A stretch of DNA of 7,727 nucleotides from Prevotellaceae bacterium (GTDB lineage: Bacteria > Bacteroidota > Bacteroidia > Bacteroidales > Paludibacteraceae). Below are positions 1-6,347 of the stretch, one piece after another. The translations under genes were made by a program, and so were the position numbers. The stretch covers positions 1-7,727 of the forward strand of contig JAIRTG010000241.1 in NCBI GenBank assembly GCA_031255055.1. The letters are read 5' to 3'. How positions within the stretch are numbered: the stretch's first letter is position 1; each line of letters starts with the position of its first letter. A model generated the notes under the pieces. It was not told where the DNA came from. It did no database searches and saw only the letters and a program-made list of their open reading frames with translations.

Positions 1-85
1 GGGGGGGGGAAGTCTCCCCCTCGCTTCAGCCCGCTACGCGGTCTTCCGCTACCCCCTCTGCGGGGCTCTGCCCCGCAACGCCCCG
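1..85 (+). repeat. Structured dispersed repeat, copy A (5' part cut by window edge)
   Basis: The segment is nearly identical to 7471-7554 and to the reverse complement of 591-687. It contains three consecutive hairpins. The first pairs 5-10 (ggggga) with 15-20 (tccccc). The second pairs 31-34 (ccgc) with 38-41 (gcgg) around the loop tac. The third pairs 59-66 (tgcggggc) with 70-77 (gccccgca) around the loop tct. The upstream purine-rich part seen in the other two copies lies outside the window. No ORF matches it, and its role is unknown. Confidence 0.85.
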
Positions 86-590
86 AAAGACAGCGATTAG
101 TGTTTAGTGCAAGTTCGTCTCAGGGCTATTTCCCCGAGCTGCGGCTACGCCTTGCACGAGGTTATTCATATTCAACCCTTGCGGGTTGTGGGCACTCCAA
201 CGAAAGGGTCGTGAGATGTCGTTTCAAGCGACCTACCCATAAAGAGGCTGACGAAAAAGCCTCAAAAAGCAAATTTCACCCCACTCACAGAGCTTGTAGA
301 CAGAATATTTTTGGGAAATACCGACTTTTTAGTCAGCCACCAGGGTGCGCGTTGCGGGGCATTATGCCAGGTGGATGAATCCACCCAATCAAGACTACGT
401 CGCTACGCGACTTGCGCGGTTGTCGCCAAACAAGGAGGTAATAAGGTTCCCGTATATGTTGTTATCCGGGCTACTGAGGTTGTTTTGTTGTTAAAATCAG
501 GTGGAAATGAGGTTATTCGCCTGCGGCGAAATTGCTTGTAACTTGTAACTCGTAAGGCGAGGGGGTGTCGTGACGTCATGGAGTACCGGA
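86..590. other. Non-coding stretch rich in micro-hairpins, between inverted repeat copies A and B
   Basis: I find no credible gene here; short open frames exist but look like no known protein. The stretch is packed with small perfect inverted repeats: 143-151 (ggc-tac-gcc), 174-187 (aaccc-ttgc-gggtt), 218-232 (gtcg/cgac), 244-263 (gaggct/agcctc), 323-334 (gact-tttt-agtc), 358-368 (ggcat-t-atgcc), 370-385 (ggtgga-tgaa-tccacc), 399-411 (gtcgc-tac-gcgac), 516-530 (ttcgcc-tgc-ggcgaa) and 549-561 (ctcg/cgag). Positions 350-360 repeat an 11-base piece of the flanking structured repeat, which suggests a decayed fragment. It may be a non-autonomous element or accumulated intergenic repeats. Confidence 0.5.
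93..109 (+). repeat. Vestigial heptanucleotide tract after copy A
   Basis: About two and a half heptads (gcgatta, gtgttta, gtg) follow copy A. They match the first two heptads of the long array at 7561, which follows copy C at nearly the same distance. The tract therefore looks like a short or decayed version of the same composite unit. Confidence 0.6.
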
Positions 591-714
591 CGGGGCGTTG
601 CGGGGCAGAGCCCCGCAGAGGGGGTAGCGGAAGACCGCCAACGGCGGGCTGAAGCGAGGGGGAGACTTCCCCCCCCCTAATTATCTTTCTCTTTCTCTTT
701 CTTGAAGGAAGACG
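591..714 (-). repeat. Structured dispersed repeat, copy B (inverted)
   Basis: The reverse complement aligns over its whole length with 7434-7554. It starts with a purine-rich tract of gaaaga units, then a run of G, then three hairpins. On the plus strand these pair 658-663 with 668-673, 635-639 (ccgcc) with 643-647 (ggcgg) around aac, and 599-606 with 610-617. The middle hairpin differs from copies A and C but stays fully paired. It is inverted relative to A and C. Just outside it, 714-722 (gcc-tac-ggc) and 724-744 (gaaagat/atctttc) form further small hairpins. Confidence 0.85.
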
Positions 715-734
715 CCTACGGCTGAAAGATCTAT

Positions 735-878
735 TTAATCTTTCACCGAACGACATTGCCCTATGCGGTTGGCGAGTTCCTCCTGTGTTATCTTTTCACT
801 TTTGAGGGCATCCCTGATTAGCTGTCCCATGCAGTAGGCGTAGGCCTCCCGTCGGAACGCAAGGGTATAAAAACAACG
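735..878 (-). pseudogene. Broken XRE/HigA-type helix-turn-helix antitoxin (N-terminal fragment)
   Basis: The frame is open from 878 down to a stop at 735-737 and is bounded upstream by a stop at 879-881. It includes AFRREAYAYCMGQLIRDALK and then SEKITQEELANRIG. The second part is the first two helices of an XRE/lambda-repressor-like DNA-binding domain; TQEELANRIG is the classic helix-2/turn segment. The first part resembles the leader found in Bacteroidota HigA-like antitoxins. After RIG the reading ends within eight residues (QCRSVKD, stop), so the recognition helix and the C-terminal half are missing. An ATG at 828-830 could start only a 31-residue peptide. No toxin gene adjoins it. The break lies close to repeat copy B, so repeat-linked rearrangement is a plausible cause. 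The family is recognised by motif only. Confidence 0.6.
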
Positions 879-890
879 TTACTGACCCCG

Positions 891-915
891 CTTCCCGTTT
901 GCAACGAACGGGGAG
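891..915. other. Nine-pair hairpin in intergenic DNA
   Basis: Positions 891-899 (cttcccgtt) pair with 907-915 (aacggggag) around a seven-base loop, with one G-T mismatch. A tttttt-c-aaaaaa palindrome follows at 938-950. No T-run directly follows the stem, so a standard terminator is not clear. Nothing coding is recognised between 879 and 975. Confidence 0.35.
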
Positions 916-975
916 GACTGAATGAGAATAGTAGACCTTTTTTCAAAAAACGGCGGAAAACATAGATGAGATGGA

Positions 976-1185
976 AAAAATCACACGTGTGATGAAAGTC
1001 ATAAATCGATTTATGAAACCTATAAATTGATTTATAACTTCTGTCTCACAAGAGATGAAAGCAATCTCACGTGAAATAGGATTCTTTTCATGAGAGGAAT
1101 TGAAAAATCACACGTGAGACAGGATTCAACTCACGTGAGATGAAATCCATTTCACATGAGATAGAAAAAATCACATGTATGTTTT
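976..1185. repeat. Array of about ten short palindromes at about 21-base spacing
   Basis: Perfect or near-perfect inverted repeats follow each other without a gene. They are 981-992 (tcacacgtgtga), 1000-1015 (cataaatcgatttatg), 1021-1036 (tataaattgatttata, one central mismatch), 1044-1055 (tctcacaagaga), 1067-1074 (tcacgtga), 1088-1093 (tcatga), 1109-1118 around cacgtg, 1130-1139 (ctcacgtgag), 1152-1159 around cacatg, and 1171-1178 around cacatg. Their centres lie at about 986.5, 1007.5, 1028.5, 1049.5, 1070.5, 1090.5, 1113.5, 1134.5, 1155.5 and 1174.5. Spacers are A-rich and often read gatgaaa or gatagaaa. Most cores are CACGTG or CACATG, but units 2 and 3 have an unrelated AT-rich core with the symmetry kept. 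The function is unknown; options are operator-like sites, iterons or a satellite repeat. Confidence 0.75.
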
Positions 1186-1191
1186 TTTCGA

Positions 1192-1428
1192 CTATGTACC
1201 TCTCAAAAAAGAATTCAAACGTATTAATTGATTAAATAATAGATAAATGAACGTTTTAGTAGTATTAGCCGTTCGTTCGGTCAACGCCGTTTTTGACCGC
1301 GTAGGCCTGTTTTTATCCTTCATTTCCGACGGAACAATGTTCTCGACAATCTCGGATAACAGCGGCAGCATGAACCGGAAAGTTTCCACGTCGGCATAGA
1401 AACTGTATGAAAAATTGTATCTTCGCAC
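1192..1428 (-). CDS. Unrecognised short ORF, possibly a gene remnant
   Basis: This 78-residue frame is not recognised. Its first half (MLPLLSEIVENIVPSEMKDK and nearby residues) is amphipathic and comes from GC-richer DNA like that of the resident genes further right, while its last third is AT-rich and lower in complexity. A competing frame on the plus strand runs from an ATG at 1248 to a stop at 1397-1399. Neither has a family signature. The ORF overlaps the candidate promoter of the downstream operon, so it may be an old C-terminal fragment cut by the arrival of the AT-rich block, or not coding at all. Confidence 0.2.
   Translation of the reverse strand: MRRYNFSYSFYADVETFRFMLPLLSEIVENIVPSEMKDKNRPTRSKTALTERTANTTKTFIYLLFNQLIRLNSFLRGT
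1418..1425 (+). promoter_or_regulatory. Candidate -7 promoter box for the restriction-modification operon
   Basis: TATCTTCG matches the Bacteroidota -7 consensus TAnnTTTG at all but one fixed position. It lies 23 bases before the ATG at 1449, which would give a short leader. A convincing -33 TTTG is not seen. Confidence 0.4.
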
Positions 1429-1448
1429 TCAAAAAATACAAATCGACG

Positions 1449-1850
1449 ATGCTAACAAAAGAATATATCACAGAACTGAAACACAATGCTAATGGCGATA
1501 TTGCTAAACTGATAGAGGTACAGCGGGATGTTGGAAGTATTAATTTTATTCTTGAGAATTTAGGACAACTTCCGAATGATTTTGACGCCCAATTTCTGTA
1601 TCATCTTTTGAAACACAATCATGCACAAGTTCGCTTGAATGCAGTAAAAAATATCGGTAAGCTCAATGGAAAATCCGATGTGAAAAGTTTATACACGCTT
1701 TATCAGCATGAAACAGATACAGGAGTTCGTCGTGAAATCGTATCAGCCATCGGCAGGCAAAGAAAATGTGAAAATAAGCCGCTTTTATATAGCTTCTTAC
1801 AAGATGCGGATCCGAAGAAGACAAAAGAGCAAAATTCGATAAGGAAGTAA
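1449..1850 (+). pseudogene. HEAT-repeat N-terminal remnant, probably of a DNA methyltransferase
   Basis: The 133-residue product starts MLTKEYITELKHNANGDIAK. I prefer this ATG to the one at 1407 because the promoter-like box at 1418 lies between them. Two HEAT-type helical repeats are visible at residues 61-72 (VRLNAVKNIGKL) and 93-104 (VRREIVSAIGRQ). In Bacteroidota this domain is, as I recall, found at the N-terminus of, or next to, a restriction-modification methyltransferase; that is memory, not a search. HEAT-like sequence stops at DADPK (residues 119-123), and the last ten residues are out of character. From 1820 another frame carries a plausible protein tail that is coupled to the next gene. 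An internal deletion with frame change is the simplest reading. No SAM-binding or catalytic motif (such as TSPPY or DPPY) remains anywhere in the window. Confidence 0.6.
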
Positions 1851-1981
1851 ATATAAATCCATTTCACAAAATCAAAGAAGAATACATTTTTAAAAACTAC
1901 CAGGAATTGGATGAATTTTTTGAAAGTGTAAAACAGTTTACCAAAATACAAGAGAAATTTTTAAAGAAAATAGTGTTATGA
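1820..1981 (+). pseudogene. C-terminal tail of the deleted gene (likely methyltransferase), out of frame
   Basis: A frame different from the HEAT fragment encodes 53 lysine- and glutamate-rich residues, including KFDKEVNINPFHKIKEEYIF, and ends with a stop at 1979-1981. It has no start codon of its own; the frame is closed upstream by a stop at 1790-1792. Its stop overlaps the ATG of the next ORF as ATGA (1978-1981), the usual mark of translational coupling in a compact operon. This implies that it is the true end of an upstream gene. The text resembles the C-terminal tail that follows a methyltransferase domain, but this is inference. Confidence 0.5.
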
Positions 1982-2157
1982 TACCAATAATTTTTACCAC
2001 AGGCGCACATTTACAGCCCATTAAAATTCAGAAAGAGGACGGAAGAGAATATTGGCTTTGGATTGTTTTGGAATTTGTTGATGATAGTTTTAAAGATGGA
2101 GAAGTTTATAATCCGATAGAAAGCGCCGAAAGTTTAGAGAAACTTTTGGTTGAATAA
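1978..2157 (+). CDS. Small hypothetical protein (59 aa) in the restriction operon
   Basis: The ORF starts at an ATG that shares four bases with the stop of the preceding frame, and its end overlaps the TTG start of the endonuclease gene by eight bases. It has Trp and Phe pairs (WLWIVLEF) and an acidic C-terminal half (DDSFKDGEVYNPIESAESLE). There is no signal peptide or membrane helix. I do not recognise the family. The tight coupling on both sides suggests a restriction-linked accessory or control protein, but a small controller (C protein) normally has a helix-turn-helix, which is not visible here. Confidence 0.55.
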   Translation: MIPIIFTTGAHLQPIKIQKEDGREYWLWIVLEFVDDSFKDGEVYNPIESAESLEKLLVE

Positions 2158-2815
2158 AAATATTGTAATCAAGTCAGCAAACGAACATTTTGAATCGCTT
2201 TACAATAGCATTCAGTCGCTCGTGGAAATGGAAAAAGAAATAGACTTGACTTTGACTGTCAAAATGAAAGGAGTGAGTGTTGATTTGAATGTTTCTGAAA
2301 GCTTGATTGTTATCAATACGTTGGCAGTTAAACGTGCTGCTTTGCGTGGTGGATTATGGAGTACAGCAGGCAAAAGTACAGAAAAATATCTAATGTTGAC
2401 GCTATGTAAATTGTACCAAGTTGATGAAAAGTATTATGATGCCTCGCATTTTGTAAAAGACAAAGGTAAAAAGGTGGATAGAGAAGTTGATTTTTATTTG
2501 CTGAATAATAGCAAAGAATATTTATGTGAAATCAAACTTATGGGCAAAGGGAATCCCGAAAGCGCCGATGCAATTATTGCTCGCAACACAAATGTATTTA
2601 TTGCAGAGACTCTTTCACGACAAAACAAAAACCAATGCGAACAATTGGGAATAAGTTGGGTTGCATTGCGAGAACTCGGTGGATATAAACGTTTCAAACC
2701 GGCTCTTGAAAGATTGGACATTCCACATACGGATTACAACGACAATTTGGACGAGGATTTACCAAGAATTTTGGACGAATTGTTCTGTAAATACCTCCCC
2801 ACATTCACACCGTGA
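2150..2815 (+). CDS. Type II restriction endonuclease, PD-(D/E)XK fold (CfrBI-like?)
   Basis: The 221-residue protein would cleave unmodified DNA at a specific site. A PD-(D/E)XK nuclease core is visible: D114 in VDREVDFYLL, then E127 and K129 in LCEIKLMGKGNPESAD, the D-(12)-E-X-K arrangement. Upstream, residues 61-81 (KRAALRGG, then W70 and STAGKSTEKY) form a basic helical part. The text recalls the CfrBI family of endonucleases, but this assignment is from memory. The first ATG in frame comes only at codon 27, so TTG at 2150 is the likely start; it overlaps the previous ORF by eight bases, and an in-frame stop at 2135-2137 excludes an earlier start. The frame is intact to its stop. The DNA is AT-rich compared with the genes to the right, which suggests horizontal transfer. 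No intact methyltransferase is present beside it, which is unusual for an active enzyme. Confidence 0.72.
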   Translation: MNKNIVIKSANEHFESLYNSIQSLVEMEKEIDLTLTVKMKGVSVDLNVSESLIVINTLAVKRAALRGGLWSTAGKSTEKYLMLTLCKLYQVDEKYYDASHFVKDKGKKVDREVDFYLLNNSKEYLCEIKLMGKGNPESADAIIARNTNVFIAETLSRQNKNQCEQLGISWVALRELGGYKRFKPALERLDIPHTDYNDNLDEDLPRILDELFCKYLPTFTP

Positions 2816-2874
2816 ATAAATCCGCTGCTATCTCGACCGGACACATTGTCGCGCACTCAACAGCATCATTACCA

Positions 2875-3342
2875 TTACCAGGTATTGTATGGTTTTTTTC
2901 TCAGGCAGGAGTTATAGTATTGTTTCATTCCGGTGACCTCCTGACCCAGCCAGCGGGGAAGCGCTATTTTTTCGTTTTCCGACCGAAGTTCTATTTCGGC
3001 AACGACCAGACCCGCATTTTCTCCGTGAAATTCGTCCACTTCGATAACATGCCCTTTGTATGCCACTTCGTACCTTGTCTTTTCGATGATTCCGGGTTCG
3101 CAAAGCGACAGCATATCACGGAGATCGCTCACCGGAATGTCATATTCCCACTCGTGACGACTGATACCCGTATCGTCGGTTCTACTTTTGATGGTGATGC
3201 AGGCTTTCCCGGCTTTCATCCTGATACGAATTGTCCGGATGTCGTCCGCGACAAGATAGGCCTGCATGATCCGGTATTTTTTGTCGGCCAAAACTTTATA
3301 CTCATCCGAGTTCACTAAGTATTTTCGTTCTATTTCAAGCAT
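2875..3342 (-). CDS. CYTH-domain protein, triphosphate tunnel metalloenzyme
   Basis: The 155-residue protein starts MLEIERKYLV and shows the diagnostic ExExK metal- and phosphate-binding motif at E3, E5 and K7. Further family marks in order are RTIRIRMKAGKACITIKS (tunnel basic residues), EYDIP, IIEKTRYEV, VDEFHGENAGLVVAEIELRSE (acidic metal-binding strand) and GMKQYYNSCL near the end. Length and order fit small bacterial CYTH/TTM proteins, several of which hydrolyse inorganic triphosphate; others are class IV adenylate cyclases or thiamine triphosphatases. The exact substrate cannot be read from sequence. It is cytosolic. It lies 25 bases after the AddB-like gene on the same strand and is probably co-transcribed with it. 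The start at 3342 is chosen because the ExExK motif must lie at the N-terminus; the longer frame overlaps the AddB-like gene. It converges with the endonuclease gene, leaving a 59-base gap with no clear terminator. Confidence 0.88.
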   Translation of the reverse strand: MLEIERKYLVNSDEYKVLADKKYRIMQAYLVADDIRTIRIRMKAGKACITIKSRTDDTGISRHEWEYDIPVSDLRDMLSLCEPGIIEKTRYEVAYKGHVIEVDEFHGENAGLVVAEIELRSENEKIALPRWLGQEVTGMKQYYNSCLRKKPYNTW

Positions 3343-3367
3343 TATTCTTCTGTTATCTTGTTCGTTT

Positions 3368-6253
3368 TTACCTTTTACACACGCCGACGAAAGAACAATA
3401 GGCGCACGGTTTTGTACTGTCGGACTGTACGAACGGGATGTCGGGATCAAAAATCTCCTCCAGACAGTTTCCGAGCAGCGCTGTAAACTCATTTTCATAC
3501 TCCGAGAAATCAGCTACAAAGCTTCCGAGATCCGTACATTTCAGGCGCGTATCGAAATCACTTTTGTAAATCTCCCGGATATAATAAATTTCGGGGACAA
3601 TGGTTTTAGTTCCCGCTTTTTCTTTATAGAGCAAGGCATACAGCATCGTCTGTAACGCATGGCTTCCGCGCTTATCGTTGTTGTGCTCGAAAAGACTTTC
3701 TACCGTTTCAAACACCTGCTTTTTCCGACTGTTACTGCCGGTCTTATAATCCAGAATCCGCAATTTGCCGTCCTTCTCGTCGATCCGGTCGATGAAGCCC
3801 GTGATGTTTACAAACGACTGGCCGCCATGAATCGGAAACCGAATGTCACATTCCTCTTCGGCAGCTACGTAACGAAACGGAGCGGATTTTTTATCAATTT
3901 CAAGCGTTTGCAGGATGTATTTTTCGATAACACGCGCCGTAAGCAAATAATTGCCTTCGAGACGGACAATAACACCCTCTTTCTTTTTGAAATAATTTGT
4001 CGAAAACGACTTGGCTATTTCATGCTTGATCAACGCATCGTTTTTGATGATTTTGTCGATGTCGCTCCCCTGCATCATCTTTCCGATATAGGGCTTGTAG
4101 AGATGCTCCATCGACGTGTGGAATATTGTTCCAAACATATCTCCTTCGATGGTTTCTTTTACCTCGTCGGGCTTTTTCACCTTTTCGATGCGTGTCAGGT
4201 AGAACAGCAACGGACAGTCGATATAATCGTTTATGGCGCTTGCCGAAAGTGCGCGTGCGCGGTCGTCGGACGATAGAAAAGCGGATAGCTTTTCCTGAAT
4301 TTCGGCCGTTTTCGCTATTTTCAGAACAGGCGGATTGTCAAACCCGATGTCGAACGAAACAACTTTCGACTCGTACCGCACACCATAATGATAGTACAAC
4401 TGATACAGATACCGGCTCACTTCGCCGGTCTGCATACCTTCTGTACGCGAGTCGTATAGGAAATAGATATTCTTGGCCCGGTTGATCAGCCGGTAGAAAT
4501 TGTATGCCAACACCGCATCCTGTTCCTCGGTCGCAGGCAGATTGAAGGCCTTACGCAGATTGTAGGGAATGAAACTGTTGGGCGCCGTCCGTTTCGGATA
4601 GATTCCTTCATTGAACGAAGTGATAATCAGGTTTTCAAAATCAAGTCCGCGCGTCTCGAGCACCCCCATTATCTGGAGACCTTCCAGCGGTTCTCCGACA
4701 AAGGGAATGGTGAGATTGGCGGTCATCTGGCGGATAAATCGGATTACGGTGTCCGGTGTCATTTTGATATTATCGGGTTTTCCCTTCAGAATACCGGACA
4801 GGCGTTTGAGCACAATGTGATACTGATACAGATAATCCAATTCTATCCGGTGGGCTTTTGAATCCGGCCGACGCTGTGCTTTCAGGAAAAACTGTAATTC
4901 GTCCAGTATTTTCAGCAAATAGTCCACGAAATCAGTCGGGTCGATGTCGGTGGTGAAGATTTTTTGTAACAGCGGATGAACCCCCAAATCAACCGCATTG
5001 ACATAAATCAAATTATTATCCTTGATTTTTTTAGTCAATTCCGTGCACTTGTTTTTGCAGGCCGATGCAATATATTGATGATTGAGTATGGTTGAAACAT
5101 TTTTGTGGTAGAACAACGTTTCGCCGTTTGTGAGGCGGGAACGACGTTGTAATTCAAAAACATGTTCAATCAGACCCGATACCGGCGTTGCTTTCAGCGG
5201 AAATCCCATCGTGACGTTCACTTTCGCTATCTCGTCGGGCAAATCGTAGAGCAGCGGTATCAGCATATTCTCGTCGGGTAGCACCACTGCGGTCGTAAGC
5301 CAGTCTTCGGTGGCCTCCCGTTCGATTTGCCGACGTAAGATCTCGTACACCTGTTTAGTTTGCCCCACTTCCGACGGCACGGCAATCAATTCGATCTTCT
5401 TTTCTTTTAAGGGATAATCGGACGCCGCTAATGGGTATTTCGACGGAAATGCTTTCTGATTTTCGTAATAAAAAAACGACGCCTTGTTGTTCGGATCCCG
5501 TACGGTTGCAGCCTCATAATCCCAATAGAAATCGGCTTTTCCGGCTTTCTGCAACGCTTTGAAAAGCGTTTTTTCACAACGATTCAGCGCGTTGAAGCCG
5601 ACAAAGACAAACTGTTTTTCTTCCCATTGTTCAAAAAAGCCGCCTGCTTCCAACTGTTTCGAGACGTCTCTGAAAATCATCCCTTCGGTAGCCAGTTTTT
5701 CGGACGACAGCTCTTCCTGCAACTTTGCATACATCGGATAAAGCAGTTTCCAAGTGGCGATAAATTCTTCCTCCGCCTTTTTCCCCTCTTTTACGGGACT
5801 GAAATCATCCCAAAAGCGTTTTATCACTTTTTTCTGTTCGGGGCTAAGCGAATCGAAAAGATAATCCAGCCGTTTCAGTTCGGTCACGTTAACAAAGAGC
5901 TGTCGGGCATCGATCAACTGCTTGTCAACTTCATCGAAGTCGGACAGCAGCATTTCGCCCCAATGTGCGAATGTATCAAAACTTTCGTTGCTTTTGCTTT
6001 CGGTTAGATAGATGTTGTAGACACGAAAAAGCAGGCTCAGCCGGTCGACGACCTGACGGGGAGAGACCGATGTGAAACAGTCGTTGATGGTCAATATCCC
6101 GGGCGAAAAAACAGGCTTGTCTATGAATGACGACAGGTATTTCTGAAAAAAAAGCCCCGCTCTTCTGTTTGGAAAGACAAAGGAAAACCGGCTGATCCGG
6201 TTTCCGTGAGTGTAATAAAAAAGTTCGGCTATGCGGTATAAGAATGGTTGCAT
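3368..6253 (-). CDS. AddB-like helicase-nuclease subunit with PD-(D/E)XK and iron-sulfur cluster
   Basis: The predicted protein has 961 residues from MQPFLYRIAELFYYTHG. AddB-type proteins act with AddA (a UvrD-type helicase) to resect double-strand breaks and start recombination. The N-terminus has VFPNRRAGLFFQKYL, the degenerate ATPase-like start seen in Bacteroidota members, without a Walker A GKT. Residues near 670-961 hold the nuclease: H712 in GTIFHTSMEHLY, D822 in GFIDRIDEKDG, D835 and K837 in RILDYKTG, and Q868-Y872 in QTMLYALLY. Four cysteines suited to a 4Fe-4S cluster enclose it: C680 in DYIDCPLLFY, then C950, C953 and C959 in CAYCSFVGVC. This arrangement is typical of AddB. Upstream ATGs at 6292 and 6394 are less likely, because a promoter-like box lies at 6273-6280 and the longest version overlaps a divergent promoter. 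AddA is not in the window. The reading frame is intact. Confidence 0.87.
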   Translation of the reverse strand: MQPFLYRIAELFYYTHGNRISRFSFVFPNRRAGLFFQKYLSSFIDKPVFSPGILTINDCFTSVSPRQVVDRLSLLFRVYNIYLTESKSNESFDTFAHWGEMLLSDFDEVDKQLIDARQLFVNVTELKRLDYLFDSLSPEQKKVIKRFWDDFSPVKEGKKAEEEFIATWKLLYPMYAKLQEELSSEKLATEGMIFRDVSKQLEAGGFFEQWEEKQFVFVGFNALNRCEKTLFKALQKAGKADFYWDYEAATVRDPNNKASFFYYENQKAFPSKYPLAASDYPLKEKKIELIAVPSEVGQTKQVYEILRRQIEREATEDWLTTAVVLPDENMLIPLLYDLPDEIAKVNVTMGFPLKATPVSGLIEHVFELQRRSRLTNGETLFYHKNVSTILNHQYIASACKNKCTELTKKIKDNNLIYVNAVDLGVHPLLQKIFTTDIDPTDFVDYLLKILDELQFFLKAQRRPDSKAHRIELDYLYQYHIVLKRLSGILKGKPDNIKMTPDTVIRFIRQMTANLTIPFVGEPLEGLQIMGVLETRGLDFENLIITSFNEGIYPKRTAPNSFIPYNLRKAFNLPATEEQDAVLAYNFYRLINRAKNIYFLYDSRTEGMQTGEVSRYLYQLYYHYGVRYESKVVSFDIGFDNPPVLKIAKTAEIQEKLSAFLSSDDRARALSASAINDYIDCPLLFYLTRIEKVKKPDEVKETIEGDMFGTIFHTSMEHLYKPYIGKMMQGSDIDKIIKNDALIKHEIAKSFSTNYFKKKEGVIVRLEGNYLLTARVIEKYILQTLEIDKKSAPFRYVAAEEECDIRFPIHGGQSFVNITGFIDRIDEKDGKLRILDYKTGSNSRKKQVFETVESLFEHNNDKRGSHALQTMLYALLYKEKAGTKTIVPEIYYIREIYKSDFDTRLKCTDLGSFVADFSEYENEFTALLGNCLEEIFDPDIPFVQSDSTKPCAYCSFVGVCKR

Positions 6254-6272
6254 ACGGATGTGTAATTTTCTG

Positions 6273-6280
6273 CGAAAGTA
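6273..6280 (-). promoter_or_regulatory. Candidate -7 promoter box for the AddB-like gene
   Basis: On the minus strand this reads TACTTTCG, one mismatch from the Bacteroidota consensus TAnnTTTG. It ends 19 bases before the ATG at 6253, so transcription would begin just before that start. This supports the shorter protein. No clear -33 box is seen. Confidence 0.45.
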
Positions 6281-6321
6281 ATCAAATTTCATCGGATATG
6301 CGGTAAACGTGTATTTTTTGT

Positions 6322-6329
6322 TACTTTTG
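6322..6329 (+). promoter_or_regulatory. -7 promoter box facing the DUF554 remnant and lipA
   Basis: TACTTTTG is an exact match to the Bacteroidota -7 consensus TAnnTTTG. It lies 18 bases before the ATG of the truncated DUF554 reading frame and is divergent from the AddB-like promoter 40 bases away. No good -33 TTTG lies at the usual distance. Since I see no comparable box in 6423-6540, it may now drive lipA. Confidence 0.5.
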
Positions 6330-6347
6330 CGAAACTTCTTAAAAACA

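Noticed and set aside
120..340. tRNA or other structured RNA gene
   Set aside because: Hairpins are many but do not form a cloverleaf or any RNA family I can recognise.
100..541. Short plus-strand frames of 76-92 residues in the repeat-rich left end
   Set aside because: They run through hairpin repeats, have low-complexity basic composition and no family signature.
403..756. Minus-strand frame of 117 residues across repeat copy B
   Set aside because: It translates the structured repeat itself and has no protein-like signature.
976..1185. CRISPR array
   Set aside because: The units are about 21 bases, each is a palindrome, and there are no unique spacers of 30 or so bases and no cas genes.
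2812..4485. Plus-strand frames of 119-205 residues opposite the CYTH and AddB-like genes
   Set aside because: They are antisense shadows of two recognised genes and have no motif of their own.
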